From an uncultured Anaerolineae bacterium (lineage in GTDB: Bacteria; Chloroflexota; Anaerolineae; J036; Brachytrichaceae), in NCBI GenBank assembly GCA_938034415.1, contig CALHLE010000036.1, positions 20,951 to 84,950 of the forward strand: a DNA stretch of 64,000 nucleotides, written 5' to 3'. The notes under the pieces were generated by a model that did not search any database, had not been told where the DNA came from, and was given only the letters and a program-made list of their open reading frames with translations. Position numbers and translations under genes: made by a program. This document shows, one piece after another, positions 45,022 through 56,343 of this stretch (the first letter of the stretch is position 1; each line of letters opens with the position of its first letter).

Positions 45022-46773
45022 ATGAAACTGACCGGCGCACAAGTGATTTGGGAGACGATCATTCAACAAGGCACGAACGTGGTATTTGGTTACCCGGGCG
45101 GCGCGATTTTGCCCACCTACGACGCCCTGGTGGACTATCAGGACCGCGTGCATCACGTCCTCGTCCGCCACGAGGAGAACGCGGCACTCGCCGCGGACGC
45201 CTACTTCCGCGCCACGGGCAAAGTGGGCGTGTGCATGGCCACGTCCGGCCCCGGCGCGACAAACCTGGTCACCGGCCTGGCCAACGCCATGATGGATTCG
45301 TCGGCGGTGGTCGCCATTACCGGGCAGGTCGCCTCGCACCTGGTCGGCTCGGACGCCTTCCAGGAAACCGACGTGACCGGCGTCACGCTGCCGATCACCA
45401 AGCACAACTACCTGGTGATGGACGTGAACGAGCTGCCGCAGGTGATGGCCGAGGCATTCTACATCGCGCGCAGCGGCCGGCCCGGCCCGGTGCTGGTGGA
45501 CATCTGCAAGGACGCCCAGCAGAAGATGGTGGACTACGAGCCGATCACCAGCGTGCAGATGCGCGGCTACCGCGCCATTAAACCCCACGGGCGCCAGGAC
45601 ATACCGGCGCTGTTGCAGCGCGCCAAGGAGCTGATTGACCACGCGCGACGGCCGGTCATCCTGGCCGGCCAGGGCATCAAGCACGGCAACGCCCACGAGG
45701 AGTTTCGCGAGTTCGTGGAGAAATCCGGCATTCCGGTGGCCACCACCCTGCTCGGCATCGGCGTGTTGAGCGAGGACCATCCGCTGAACTTGCGCATGAT
45801 GGGCATGCACGGCGAGGCGTATGTCAACCAGGCTATCGCCAACGCCGATCTGTTGATCGCCCTGGGCATGCGCTTCGACGACCGCGTGACCGGCAACCTC
45901 AAGACCTACGCCAAGAACGCCCGCGTGATCCACGTGGACATTGACGCCGCCGAGATCAACAAGAATGTGCCGGCCGACGTAGGCATCGTCGGCAACGTCA
46001 AGGACGTGCTGCGCGAGCTGACGCCGCTGATCGAGAAGCGCAGCTACCCGGCCTGGATGGAGCAGATCAACGAGTGGCGCGCCGACACCAAGGCGCACGA
46101 CGTGCTCAACGTCGAGCTGCCGGAGGATGTGCTGTTGGCCCCGCACGTGATGCGCGCGATCTGGGAAGAGACGAAGGGCGAATGCACCATCTGCACCGAC
46201 GTCGGCCAGCACCAGATGTGGGAGACCCAGTATTTCCAGCACACGCGCAAGAATCAGTTGATCACCAGCGGCGGGCTGGGCACGATGGGCTTCGCGCTGC
46301 CGGCGGCGATCGGCACAAAATTCGGCCGGCCGGACGAAGAGGTATGGGCCATCGCCGGCGACGGCGGCTTCCAGATGAGCATTCCTGAGCTGGCCACCGT
46401 GATGCAGGAGAACCTCAACATCAAAATCGCTATCATCAACAACAACTTCCTCGGCATGGTGCGCCAATGGCAGGAGCTGATGCACAATCATCGCTACTCC
46501 GCCGTGGAGATGTGGACGCCGGACTTTGTGAAGCTGGCGCAAGCCTACGGCATGTGCGGCATGCGCGCGACGAACATCAAGGAGGCGCGCGAGGTCATCC
46601 GCCGCGCCCGTGAGCACAATGGGCCGGTGTTGATCGAGTTCGTCGTGGAGAAGGAGACCAACGTGTTCCCCATGATCCAGCCCGGCAAGTCGCTGAACGA
46701 GATGACCCGACGCCCGATCCAGCCTGCGGCGCTCGGCGGCGGGATGCAATTCATGAAGGAGAAAGCGCAGTAG
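45022..46773 (+). CDS. ilvB: acetolactate synthase, large catalytic subunit
   Basis: This 583-residue TPP enzyme condenses pyruvate to acetolactate, or pyruvate with 2-oxobutyrate, the first common step of Val, Leu and Ile synthesis. The catalytic Glu is in VRHEENAALAADAYFRATG; the TPP/Mg2+ motif is AGDGGFQMSIPELATVMQEN followed by NNNFLGMV. The start at 45022 has AGGAG at 45011-45015; an ATG two codons upstream is less well spaced. It lies 58 nt after the attenuator. Confidence 0.96.
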   Translation: MKLTGAQVIWETIIQQGTNVVFGYPGGAILPTYDALVDYQDRVHHVLVRHEENAALAADAYFRATGKVGVCMATSGPGATNLVTGLANAMMDSSAVVAITGQVASHLVGSDAFQETDVTGVTLPITKHNYLVMDVNELPQVMAEAFYIARSGRPGPVLVDICKDAQQKMVDYEPITSVQMRGYRAIKPHGRQDIPALLQRAKELIDHARRPVILAGQGIKHGNAHEEFREFVEKSGIPVATTLLGIGVLSEDHPLNLRMMGMHGEAYVNQAIANADLLIALGMRFDDRVTGNLKTYAKNARVIHVDIDAAEINKNVPADVGIVGNVKDVLRELTPLIEKRSYPAWMEQINEWRADTKAHDVLNVELPEDVLLAPHVMRAIWEETKGECTICTDVGQHQMWETQYFQHTRKNQLITSGGLGTMGFALPAAIGTKFGRPDEEVWAIAGDGGFQMSIPELATVMQENLNIKIAIINNNFLGMVRQWQELMHNHRYSAVEMWTPDFVKLAQAYGMCGMRATNIKEAREVIRRAREHNGPVLIEFVVEKETNVFPMIQPGKSLNEMTRRPIQPAALGGGMQFMKEKAQ

Positions 46774-46791
46774 CCATTCGACAGGAGAACC

Positions 46792-48367
<1,576 letters not shown>

Positions 48368-48395
48368 CCCAAGCGAGAGGACGAGGAGACGGGAG

Positions 48396-49979
48396 ATGGG
48401 GACAACGTTCACCCAATCGCTGCGGGAGCGGTCGGCGCATCCCGTCTCCACGCCGGTCGAGCGCCATCCCGCTTTGTCGTGCGACGCCGGGGATGAGCTG
48501 ATCCGCCTTGAGCGCGTGAACGTCGCGCTGAACGGCGCGCGCGTGCTCCACGACCTCACATGGTCGCTGCGGCGCGGCGAGAACTGGGCCGTGCTCGGCC
48601 CCAACGGGGCCGGCAAGACCACCTTCCTGCGCCTGTTGCGCGGCGAGATCTGGCCGGCGCCGGTGAACGGCGGGTTGCGCCTCTACGCCTTCGACGGCCG
48701 GCCGACCCAATCGCCCATCGGCGTGAAGCAGCGCATCGCCATCGTCAGCGCCGAGCAACAACAACGCTACCTGCGCGCGCATGCGCGCCGATACGGCGAC
48801 GACTTCCGCCCGCGCATCACGGCGCGCGAGGTCGTGTTCACCGGCCTGCTCGACAGCGAGCTGGCGACGCGCAAGCCCACGCCGGACGAAGCGGCGCGCG
48901 TGGCGCAGGCCATGCGCGAAGTCGGCATCGAGGCCCTGGCCGATGCGCCCTTCGACAAGCTATCCCAAGGACAGTTGCGCAAGGCGCTCATCGCGCGCGC
49001 GATCGTCGCCGGGCCGGACGTGCTCATCCTCGACGAAGTGGGCGTCGGCCTCGATGCGCGCTCGCGCGGCGCTCTGCTCGACATGATCCAACGCATCGCC
49101 GAGCGGGGCGCGCAGGTCCTGATGACCACCCACCGGCGCGACGAACTGATCCCGGCCATCACCCACGTGATGGAGCTACAGCACGGCCGGATCGTCGCGC
49201 AGACGCGGCGCAGCGAGGCGGCGGATCGCCGGCGTGCCGCGCCGCCGCAATTCCGCGCAATCACCGATTCCCGATCCCGCGAGGCCCGCCCTGCTTTGGT
49301 CAACATCATTCGCGCCGACGTCGCGTCGGACGACGGGACGACGATTGTGCTGCGCGACGTGAACTGGCGGATGAACGAGGGCGAGCACTGGATGATCACC
49401 GGCGACAACGGCGTCGGCAAGAGCACGCTGCTGCGGCTGATCCTGGGCGAGCTGTGGCCGGCGCGCGGCGGCCGGATCGAGCGCTTCGGGCGCAACGGTT
49501 TCGACAACGTGTGGGAGATCAAGAAGCGCATCGGCTACGTCTCGCACGAATTCCAGGCGCGCTACGCCGCCGACCTGACCGCAGAGCAAGTCATCGCGTC
49601 GGGCTTCTTCGCCAGCGTCGGCTGGCTGCAGCCGCTGACGCAAGCCCAGCGCAGGCGGCTCCGAGAGGTCATCGCGTGGCTCGACCTGAAGCCGTTGGCC
49701 CAACGCAGCATCCTGGAGATGAGCTACGGGCAAGCGCGCAAGGTGCTGGTGGCGCGCGCATTGGTGAACGCGCCGCGCCTGCTCATCCTGGACGAGGTGT
49801 TCGACGGGCTAGACCAAAAGTTTCGCGCCGAGCTCGCAGACATCTTGGAAGCGGCATCGCGCGACGCCGGCATCATCCTGGTCGCTCACCATGAGGACGA
49901 TTGCCTGCCCTGCATCACCCATCGCATGGTCATCGAGGGCGGCCGGATTGTTGCGCAAGAAGCGCGCGTGAAACCTTGA
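48396..49979 (+). CDS. duplicated ABC ATPase (ModF-like)
   Basis: This 527-residue protein carries two ABC ATPase domains and no membrane segments. Walker A motifs are GPNGAGKTTFLRLL (about residue 70) and GDNGVGKSTLLRLILGE (about residue 344). Signature motifs are degenerate, KLSQGQLRKALIA and EMSYGQARKVLVA, as in ModF-like proteins. Walker B motifs are LILDEVGVGLD and LILDEVFDGLD. No permease or binding protein is adjacent. It separates ilvC from leuA on the same strand, with gaps of 28 and 38 nt, so it is probably in the operon. Confidence 0.85.
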   Translation: MGTTFTQSLRERSAHPVSTPVERHPALSCDAGDELIRLERVNVALNGARVLHDLTWSLRRGENWAVLGPNGAGKTTFLRLLRGEIWPAPVNGGLRLYAFDGRPTQSPIGVKQRIAIVSAEQQQRYLRAHARRYGDDFRPRITAREVVFTGLLDSELATRKPTPDEAARVAQAMREVGIEALADAPFDKLSQGQLRKALIARAIVAGPDVLILDEVGVGLDARSRGALLDMIQRIAERGAQVLMTTHRRDELIPAITHVMELQHGRIVAQTRRSEAADRRRAAPPQFRAITDSRSREARPALVNIIRADVASDDGTTIVLRDVNWRMNEGEHWMITGDNGVGKSTLLRLILGELWPARGGRIERFGRNGFDNVWEIKKRIGYVSHEFQARYAADLTAEQVIASGFFASVGWLQPLTQAQRRRLREVIAWLDLKPLAQRSILEMSYGQARKVLVARALVNAPRLLILDEVFDGLDQKFRAELADILEAASRDAGIILVAHHEDDCLPCITHRMVIEGGRIVAQEARVKP

Positions 49980-50017
49980 GCAGCCACGACGCATGTGCGA
50001 TAGGAAGAGGATAAGCC

Positions 50018-51607
50018 ATGAACGACCCCAACCGTGTATTGATCTTCGACACCACCCTGCGCGACGGCGAGCAATCGCCCGGCGCCACGCTGAACCTGGC
50101 CGAGAAGCTGGAGATCGCGCGCCAGCTCGCCCGGCTAGGCGTGGACATCATCGAGGCCGGCTTTGCGGTCGCCTCGCCCGGCGACTTCGAGGCGGTCAGC
50201 CGAATCGCCCAGGAAGTCGGCCAGCTTGACCAACCGCCTGTGATCGCCAGCCTCGCCCGCTGCGCCAAGAAGGACATCGAACAGGCGTGGAGCGCCGTGC
50301 AGTGGGCCAAGCGGCCGCGCATCCACACCTTCCTGGCCACCAGCGACATTCATCTGAAGTACAAGCTCAAGATCAGCCGCAGCGACTGCATCGAGCAGGT
50401 GGGCGAGTTCGTCTCGTATGCCAAGAGCTTCTGCGACGACGTGGAGTTCTCGCCGGAGGACGCCGGCCGCAGCGACCCGGAGTTCCTCTGGCAGGTGCTG
50501 AGCGTGGCCGTGCAAGCCGGCGCAACCACGCTGAACATCCCGGATACCGTGGGCTACTGCACGCCGCAGGAATACGGCCAGCTCATCGAGGGCATCGTGA
50601 ACCACGTGCCCGGCGTCAAGGAAGGCAAGGTCATCGTCAGCGTGCATTGCCACAACGACCTGGGCATGGCCACCGCGAACACGCTGGCCGGCCTCAAGGC
50701 CGGCGCGCGGCAGGCCGAGGTCACCATCAACGGCATCGGGGAGCGCGCCGGCAACACCAGCCTGGAGGAAGTGGTGATGGCGTTGAAGACCCGTCCGCAG
50801 TTCTTCGGCGGGCTCTACACGAACATAGACACCACGCAGTTGGTGCGCACCAGCAGGATGGTCAGCAGCCTGACGTCGATCCCGGTGCAGCCGAACAAGG
50901 CCATCGTCGGGGCCAACGCTTTCGCCCACGAGGCCGGCATCCATCAGGACGGCATGTTGAAGAATCCGCTGACCTACGAGATCATGCGTCCGGAGGACGT
51001 AGGCTGGAACAGCACCAACCTGGTGTTGGGCAAGCACAGCGGCCGGCACGCCTTCGCCGACCGGCTGCGGCAGATGGGCTACGACCTCAACCGCGACGAG
51101 CTGGACAAGGCCTTCGAGCGGTTCAAGGCGCTGTGCGACAAGAAAAAGGTGGTCAGCGACGCCGACATCGAGGCCCTGCTCACCGATCAGTTCGAGAGCC
51201 TGGGCAACGACCTGTTCAAGCTGGACGAGCTACATGTGGCCACCGGCACGGGCAACACGCCGGTCGCCAGCGTGCGGCTCATTGACCAAGATGGCGAGCC
51301 GCGCGAAGACGCCGCGCTCGGCAACGGGCCGGTCAACGCCGTGTGCAATTGCATCAATCGCATCACCGGCGCTAACGCCAAGCTCGTGGAGTTCCACGTG
51401 CACGCCGTGACCGAGGGGACTGACGCCATCGCTCACGTGACCATCCGCGTCGAGATGAGCGACGGCGAAGGCCGGAAGTACATCTTCAGCGGGCGCAGCG
51501 CCGACACCGACACGCTCGTCGCCAGCGGCAAGGCATACCTGGCTGCGGTGAATCGCGGCCTGCAGCGCACGCAACCGGCGCGTAGGCCGGTGGCCGAGGC
51601 CGTCTAG
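50018..51607 (+). CDS. leuA: 2-isopropylmalate synthase
   Basis: This 529-residue enzyme condenses acetyl-CoA with 2-oxoisovalerate, committing carbon to leucine. The metal and catalytic motifs are [16 protein letters not shown] at the start and [17 protein letters not shown] in the barrel, plus [14 protein letters not shown]. The C-terminal allosteric domain (about residues 400-520) contains [16 protein letters not shown] and ends in the usual region for Leu feedback binding. GGAAGAGG lies upstream of the ATG. Confidence 0.96.
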   Translation: MNDPNRVLIFDTTLRDGEQSPGATLNLAEKLEIARQLARLGVDIIEAGFAVASPGDFEAVSRIAQEVGQLDQPPVIASLARCAKKDIEQAWSAVQWAKRPRIHTFLATSDIHLKYKLKISRSDCIEQVGEFVSYAKSFCDDVEFSPEDAGRSDPEFLWQVLSVAVQAGATTLNIPDTVGYCTPQEYGQLIEGIVNHVPGVKEGKVIVSVHCHNDLGMATANTLAGLKAGARQAEVTINGIGERAGNTSLEEVVMALKTRPQFFGGLYTNIDTTQLVRTSRMVSSLTSIPVQPNKAIVGANAFAHEAGIHQDGMLKNPLTYEIMRPEDVGWNSTNLVLGKHSGRHAFADRLRQMGYDLNRDELDKAFERFKALCDKKKVVSDADIEALLTDQFESLGNDLFKLDELHVATGTGNTPVASVRLIDQDGEPREDAALGNGPVNAVCNCINRITGANAKLVEFHVHAVTEGTDAIAHVTIRVEMSDGEGRKYIFSGRSADTDTLVASGKAYLAAVNRGLQRTQPARRPVAEAV

Positions 51608-51611
51608 GGCA

Positions 51612-52284
51612 GTGCTCACGCTCTTCCACACCGCCGCATCCAACGTCGCGCTATTCGACGCGCTGCTCAAGCAGCTCGCGCCGGACATTCCCGCGCGACA
51701 CGTCGTGGATGAGGCGATCCTGCGCGATGCCGGCGCCGTGACGCCGGCGGCGATCGCTCGCGTCCGCGCTGCCCTGGCTCCGCTCGCCGGCCCTCAGTTA
51801 TTCGTGCTGCGCACCTACTGGCGGGCTGGCCGAGCAAGTCGGCGAGCGCGTGATGCGCGTGGATCGCCCGATGGCCGAGCAAGCCGCGTCGTTAGGCCGC
51901 CGCATCGCCATCGCAGCCACCCTGCGGAGCACGTTGGCGCCAACCCAGGCGCTGATCCAGGACGTCGCGCGGCAAGCGGGCAAGCCGGTCGAGACCATCG
52001 CGCTGTTCATCCCATCGGCGTGGCCGTTGATCGGGTGCGGCGACCAGGTCGGCTACGCCCGCGAGATCGCCGACCGCTTGGCCGAAGCCTGCGCGCGCGA
52101 CCGGTTCGACGTGATCGTGCTGGCGCAGGCCAGCATGGCTATCGCCGAGCCGCTGTGCGCCGGGCTGCCCTGCCCCGTCTTGAGCAGCCCCCGGCTGGGC
52201 GTGGAGGCAGCTGCGCGCGCGTATCGGGCGCACCTGTCAGACACCTCATCTTCTGTAGCGCAATCCAATCTCGTAGAATCCTGA
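51612..52284 (+). pseudogene. frameshifted aspartate/glutamate racemase-family gene
   Basis: The first part (from 51612) reads MLTLFHTAASNVALFDALLK and ends ALAPLAGPQLFVLRTY. The homologous continuation, GGLAEQVGERVMRVDRPM to CPVLSSPRLGVEAAARAY, lies in another frame ending at 52284. The junction near 51810-51825 falls where family members have the first catalytic Cys (CTCST-type motif), which is missing here. Loss of several bases plus substitutions suggests a true pseudogene rather than a single sequencing error. It occupies the leuA-leuC gap. Confidence 0.7.
52274..52279 (+). promoter_or_regulatory. -10 element upstream of leuC
   Basis: TAGAAT ends 11 nt before the leuC ATG, within the end of the broken racemase gene. 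It may be an internal leaderless promoter for leuC and downstream genes. Confidence 0.4.
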
Positions 52285-52290
52285 CCGGCT

Positions 52291-53709
52291 ATGAACGACC
52301 GACCTCGAACGCTCTTTGAGAAGATCTGGGATGCGCACGTCGTGGCGCAGGAGCCGGATAGCCCGGCCGTCCTTTACATTGACCTACACCTGGTGCACGA
52401 GGTGACCTCGCCGCAGGCCTTCGAGGGCTTGCGGCGTCGCGGCTTGAAGGTGCGTCGGCCCGACCGCACCTTCGCCACGCTCGATCACGGCATTCCCACG
52501 CACGACCGCAGCCTGCCGATCGTGGACGAGATGGCGCGCAAGCAGATCGAGATGATGGAGCGCAACGCCGCCGAGCACGGCATCACGCTCTACGGCATTA
52601 AGACCGGCGCCGACAAGCAGGGCATCGTGCACGTGATCGGCCCGGAGCTGGGGCTGACCCAGCCGGGCATGACCATCGTATGCGGCGACAGCCACACCGC
52701 GACCCACGGCGCCTTTGGCGCGCTCGGCTTCGGCATCGGCACCAGCGAGGTGGAGATGGTGCTGGCCACCCAGTGCCTGTTGCAGCGCAAACCCAAGACG
52801 ATGAACGTGCGCATTGACGGCGCGTTGAAGCCCGGCGTCACGGCCAAGGACATCATCCTGGGCATCATCGCCAAGTATGGCGTGGGCGCAGGCACCGGCT
52901 ATGTGTTCGAGTACACCGGCGAGGCCATCCGCCGGCTCTCGATGGAGGAGCGGATGACCATCTGCAACATGAGCATCGAGGGGGGCAGCCGCGCCGGCAT
53001 GATCGCCCCCGACGACACCACCTTCGAGTGGATGGCCGGCCGCGAGTTTGCCCCGAAGGGCGCCGATTGGGATCGCGCGCTGGCCTACTGGCGCACCCTC
53101 CCCACCGACGAGGGCGCCACCTACGACGCCGAGATCTCGCTCGACGCCGGCGCGCTCGAACCGATGATCACCTACGGCACCAACCCCGGCATGGGGATGC
53201 CGATCACCGGCCGCGTGCCCGACCCCGACCAGATCGGCGATCCGGCGCACAAGGCGGCGCTGCAGAAGGCGCTGGCCTATATGGGCCTGCGGCCCAACCA
53301 GCCGTTGCTGGGCCACCCGGTAGATGTAGTGTTCATCGGCAGTTGCACCAACTCGCGCATCAGCGACCTGCGCGAAGCAGCTCGGCTGTTGAAGGGGCGC
53401 AAGGTGAAGGAGGGCTTGCGCGTGATGGTGGTGCCCGGCAGCGCCCAGGTGAAGAAGCAGGCCGAGCGCGAAGGGCTGCACGAGATCTTCCTGGCCGCCG
53501 GCGCGGAGTGGCGCGAGCCGGGTTGCAGCATGTGCATCGCCATGAACGGCGACCAGCTTGAACCCGGCCAGTACGCCATCAGCACCAGCAATCGCAACTT
53601 CGAGGGCCGCCAGGGCAAAGGCGGGCGCACCTTCCTCGCCTCGCCGCTGACCGCCGCCGCCAGCGCCATCACCGGCGTCATCACCGACGCGCGGACGCTG
53701 ATGCAATAA
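52291..53709 (+). CDS. leuC: 3-isopropylmalate dehydratase, large subunit
   Basis: This 472-residue aconitase-family subunit isomerises 2- to 3-isopropylmalate with LeuD. The substrate loop is [21 protein letters not shown]. The [4Fe-4S] ligands are Cys in [17 protein letters not shown] and the pair in [12 protein letters not shown]. The start [18 protein letters not shown] fits the family. Confidence 0.97.
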   Translation: MNDRPRTLFEKIWDAHVVAQEPDSPAVLYIDLHLVHEVTSPQAFEGLRRRGLKVRRPDRTFATLDHGIPTHDRSLPIVDEMARKQIEMMERNAAEHGITLYGIKTGADKQGIVHVIGPELGLTQPGMTIVCGDSHTATHGAFGALGFGIGTSEVEMVLATQCLLQRKPKTMNVRIDGALKPGVTAKDIILGIIAKYGVGAGTGYVFEYTGEAIRRLSMEERMTICNMSIEGGSRAGMIAPDDTTFEWMAGREFAPKGADWDRALAYWRTLPTDEGATYDAEISLDAGALEPMITYGTNPGMGMPITGRVPDPDQIGDPAHKAALQKALAYMGLRPNQPLLGHPVDVVFIGSCTNSRISDLREAARLLKGRKVKEGLRVMVVPGSAQVKKQAEREGLHEIFLAAGAEWREPGCSMCIAMNGDQLEPGQYAISTSNRNFEGRQGKGGRTFLASPLTAAASAITGVITDARTLMQ

Positions 53710-53718
53710 TCGCCTTGT

Positions 53719-54135
53719 ATGGCAGTGGACCTGAGTAACTTGCGGCGCACCGTCGGCGCGCCGGATGAAGCGTTGGCGATCTATCGGCGCGAACTGGCGA
53801 ATCACGCCGCCCTCGAAGTTCAGGCCATGCTGCGCGATGCGGTCATCCAGCGCTTCAAGTTTACGTTCGAGGTTGCGTGGAAGACGCTCAAACGGTACCT
53901 CGAGGAATACGGCCTGGAGCAGGTGGATCGGATGACGAATCGGCAGCGCTTTCGACTCGGTTACGAGCAAGGGCTACTGCGCGACGCCCAGGCATGGCTG
54001 CTCTACCTGCAGCGGCGCAACTTGACCGGCCGCGTATACAGCGAGCCGGCTGCGATGCAGGTGTTCGAGATCGCCCCGCAGTTTCTAGACGACGCGCAAT
54101 CCTTGCTCGCGCGTTTAGAGGAGAAATTGCGATGA
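53719..54135 (+). CDS. HI0074-type nucleotidyltransferase substrate-binding protein
   Basis: This 138-residue all-helical protein carries the HI0074 signature: MLRDAVIQRFKFTFEVAWKT, then LKRYLEEYG and DAQAWLLYLQRRNLTGRVY. It forms a pair with the following MNT-type nucleotidyltransferase, joined by an ATGA overlap. The canonical R-x4-6-H HEPN RNase motif is not visible, so it may be a binding partner rather than an RNase toxin. It is inserted between leuC and leuD. Confidence 0.85.
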   Translation: MAVDLSNLRRTVGAPDEALAIYRRELANHAALEVQAMLRDAVIQRFKFTFEVAWKTLKRYLEEYGLEQVDRMTNRQRFRLGYEQGLLRDAQAWLLYLQRRNLTGRVYSEPAAMQVFEIAPQFLDDAQSLLARLEEKLR

Positions 54136-54464
54136 CGGCGCTGCATCTTGAGCCGGAATACCTGACCGTCGTCCTAGAAATCCTGCGCCGCCATGCGCCC
54201 AACGCACAGGCCTATGTCTTTGGCTCGCGCGCAGGCGACCGCGCCAAGTCACACTCCGACCTCGACCTGCTGCTGCGCGAGGCCGGCCCGATTGACCCTT
54301 ATCGCTTCGCGGCCCTCTGCGCGGACTTCGAGGACTCCGATCTGCCATTTCGCGTGGATGTGCTGGACTATTACCAGACCGATGCGGACTTCCTGAAACG
54401 CATCGCGCCGCAGTGCATCCCACTCACAACGCCCAATTCTCAACCCTCAACCCGTAACCAGTAA
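54132..54464 (+). CDS. minimal nucleotidyltransferase (HI0073/MntA-like)
   Basis: This 110-residue protein has the nucleotidyltransferase motif GSRAGDRAKSHSDLDLLL (Gly-Ser followed by Asp-x-Asp) and a third acidic residue in PFRVDVLDYY. It forms a two-gene module with the HI0074-type protein. In MntA-HepT systems the partner is AMPylated; whether that happens here is unknown. The tail (TTPNSQPSTRN) looks non-conserved. Confidence 0.85.
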   Translation: MTALHLEPEYLTVVLEILRRHAPNAQAYVFGSRAGDRAKSHSDLDLLLREAGPIDPYRFAALCADFEDSDLPFRVDVLDYYQTDADFLKRIAPQCIPLTTPNSQPSTRNQ

Positions 54465-54473
54465 CTCACCGCC

Positions 54474-55064
54474 ATGACCCGCTTCACAACGCTGACCAGC
54501 AAGATCGTCCCGCTGCCGGTAGACAACGTGGATACCGACCAGATCATCCCGGCGCGCTTCCTGAAAGTGACCGACAAGGCCGGCCTGGGTGACAACCTGT
54601 TCGCCGACTGGCGCTATGACGCCGACGGGAAGCCCAAACCCGACTTCGTGTTGAACCGTCCGGAGATGAAGGGCCGCCAGGTGCTGTTGGCCGGCGACAA
54701 CTTCGGATGCGGCTCGTCGCGCGAGCACGCGCCCTGGGCGTTGATCGGCTATGGCTTCCGCGCGGTGATCAGCACCTCGTTCGCCGACATCTTCCGCAAC
54801 AACGCGCTGAAGAACCGCCTGCTGCCGGTAATTGTGGACAAGCCCACGCACGGTCAGCTCTTCAGCTTGTGCGAAGAAGACCCTGACTTCGAGGTGACGA
54901 TTGACCTCGCCGCGCAAACGCTCACCCTGCCCGACGGGCGCGTCGTCACCTTCCCAATTGACGCCTTCAGCAAGGCGTGCCTGCTGAACGGCGTGGACGA
55001 GATCGGCTACGTGTTGCGCATGACCGACCAAATCCTGGCCTTCGAGGCGGCCCATCACAAGTGA
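54474..55064 (+). CDS. leuD: 3-isopropylmalate dehydratase, small subunit
   Basis: This 196-residue swivelling-domain subunit partners LeuC. Motifs are [13 protein letters not shown] near residue 22 and [19 protein letters not shown] near residue 77, then [17 protein letters not shown]. It starts 9 nt after the nucleotidyltransferase gene. Confidence 0.96.
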   Translation: MTRFTTLTSKIVPLPVDNVDTDQIIPARFLKVTDKAGLGDNLFADWRYDADGKPKPDFVLNRPEMKGRQVLLAGDNFGCGSSREHAPWALIGYGFRAVISTSFADIFRNNALKNRLLPVIVDKPTHGQLFSLCEEDPDFEVTIDLAAQTLTLPDGRVVTFPIDAFSKACLLNGVDEIGYVLRMTDQILAFEAAHHK

Positions 55065-55096
55065 GCGCCGCGCCAAGCAGCAACCCGCGCGGCGCT
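55064..55096 (+). terminator. GC-rich hairpin after leuD
   Basis: AGCGCCGCGC (55064-55073) and GCGCGGCGCT (55087-55096) form a perfect 10-bp stem overlapping the leuD stop codon. No T-run follows, so termination is uncertain. Confidence 0.35.
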
Positions 55097-55134
55097 GGGT
55101 GGATAATCGCGCCTGAGACGACGGCTTGAACGCT

Positions 55135-55728
55135 ATGACGCATCCACCCCCCAGCCGCGAGGAGCTGGTCGCCGCCTTGCACGCGCGCGGCCTGTGTTAT
55201 CTTGCGCCCACGCCGCGCGGCGATGAGCGTCCGCTCGACGACGACGAACTGATCGCCGGCCTGGCGGCATCCCCGGACGCGCGCCTGCGTTTTGCGTTGG
55301 CTGCGCTTTTGCTGGCGCACCCTGCGCTGGCCGAGCGCGCCGCCGCCCTCATCCAGGGTCAGGCGCCGCTCGCGCTCGGCGAGGCGGCGCGCGCCGAGAT
55401 GCGGAAGCAATATCTCGCCGCGATGTATCTGCAGCGCATGTGGCGCACGCGGCTCAGGATGCACTTCGGCGAGACGCCGCTGATTCCGGAGCGCTTCGCG
55501 CGTGAGATGGGGCTGCCGCCGGCCGACGCGATGTTCGGCGAGCTGGGCCTGCGCGCCCTCACCGAGCGCAGCGCCTACAACGACTGGTCGTCCTACGAAC
55601 AGGTGGTGGATCTGCTGTGCGAGCAGCCGTGCGCAGTGCCCGATGCGCACTTGCTCACCCTGGATTTGCCCCCTGCAGCATCCGACTCCCCACCCTCGGC
55701 GCGCAAAACGGCAATGGGCAGTGAGTGA
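55135..55728 (+). CDS. hypothetical protein paired with a nucleotidyltransferase
   Basis: This 197-residue mostly helical protein starts MTHPPPSREELVAALHARG and contains RLRFALAALLLAHPALAERA and MRKQYLAAMYLQRMWRTRLR. A clear family is not recognised. It overlaps or abuts the following DUF6036-like nucleotidyltransferase gene, so they probably form a two-gene module. A toxin-antitoxin role is possible but not shown. Confidence 0.6.
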   Translation: MTHPPPSREELVAALHARGLCYLAPTPRGDERPLDDDELIAGLAASPDARLRFALAALLLAHPALAERAAALIQGQAPLALGEAARAEMRKQYLAAMYLQRMWRTRLRMHFGETPLIPERFAREMGLPPADAMFGELGLRALTERSAYNDWSSYEQVVDLLCEQPCAVPDAHLLTLDLPPAASDSPPSARKTAMGSE

Positions 55729-55751
55729 TAAAAGGCTTGGATAATTCGGAC

Positions 55752-56318
55752 ATGCGACCGCCGATAGACCGCCTGCGCGTGCATTACTTCTTGGTGAAGC
55801 TCGGCATTGAGTTTCGCCACCCGGCGCGGGTGTATCTCGTCGGCGGCACGACGTTGGTGTACGAAGGGCTGCGCGATCAGTCGCTCGACATTGACATCCA
55901 CTATGAAGTGGACGACGAACATGAAGCCGAGTTCGCCCAGGTGGTGCGCCGGCTGAAGGAAGAGCTGCAGATCAACGTCGAGCAAGCCTCGCCCGGCGAC
56001 TTCATCCCGTTGCCGGCCGGCTGGAAGGAGCGCGCCAAGCACGTCGGCCGCTTCGGCCAGGTGGACGTGTTTCACTTCGACCTTTACAGCACGGCGCTCA
56101 GCAAGATCGAACGCGGGCGCGAGGGCGACTTCCAGGATGTGCTGGCGCTGTTGCGGTCCGGCCAGATCGAGATGGCCACGCTGCGCCAGGCTTTCGATAA
56201 CATCATGCCCCGCGTGGAGCGCGAGAGCCTGAAGCGCAACCCGGAACGCTTCCGGCGCAACTTCGCCGCGCTGGAGGCGATGCTTGCCGCGGATGGCGCG
56301 CAAGGGGCGGAGGGATAA
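55752..56318 (+). CDS. DUF6036-like nucleotidyltransferase
   Basis: This 188-residue protein has the nucleotidyltransferase loop and metal site VYLVGGTTLVYEGLRDQSLD followed by IDIHYEV; the GG and D-x-D residues are present. VDVFHFDLYSTALSKIERG could supply the third acid. An in-frame GTG at 55725 overlaps the preceding stop and is an alternative start; a GATAAT box just upstream of 55752 favours the ATG. Confidence 0.75.
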   Translation: MRPPIDRLRVHYFLVKLGIEFRHPARVYLVGGTTLVYEGLRDQSLDIDIHYEVDDEHEAEFAQVVRRLKEELQINVEQASPGDFIPLPAGWKERAKHVGRFGQVDVFHFDLYSTALSKIERGREGDFQDVLALLRSGQIEMATLRQAFDNIMPRVERESLKRNPERFRRNFAALEAMLAADGAQGAEG

Positions 56319-56343
56319 CTGACGCGGAGGGAGGGACACGGGC

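Noticed and set aside
52384..53970. 528-codon open frame on the minus strand
   Set aside because: It is antisense to leuC, which is complete and well conserved.
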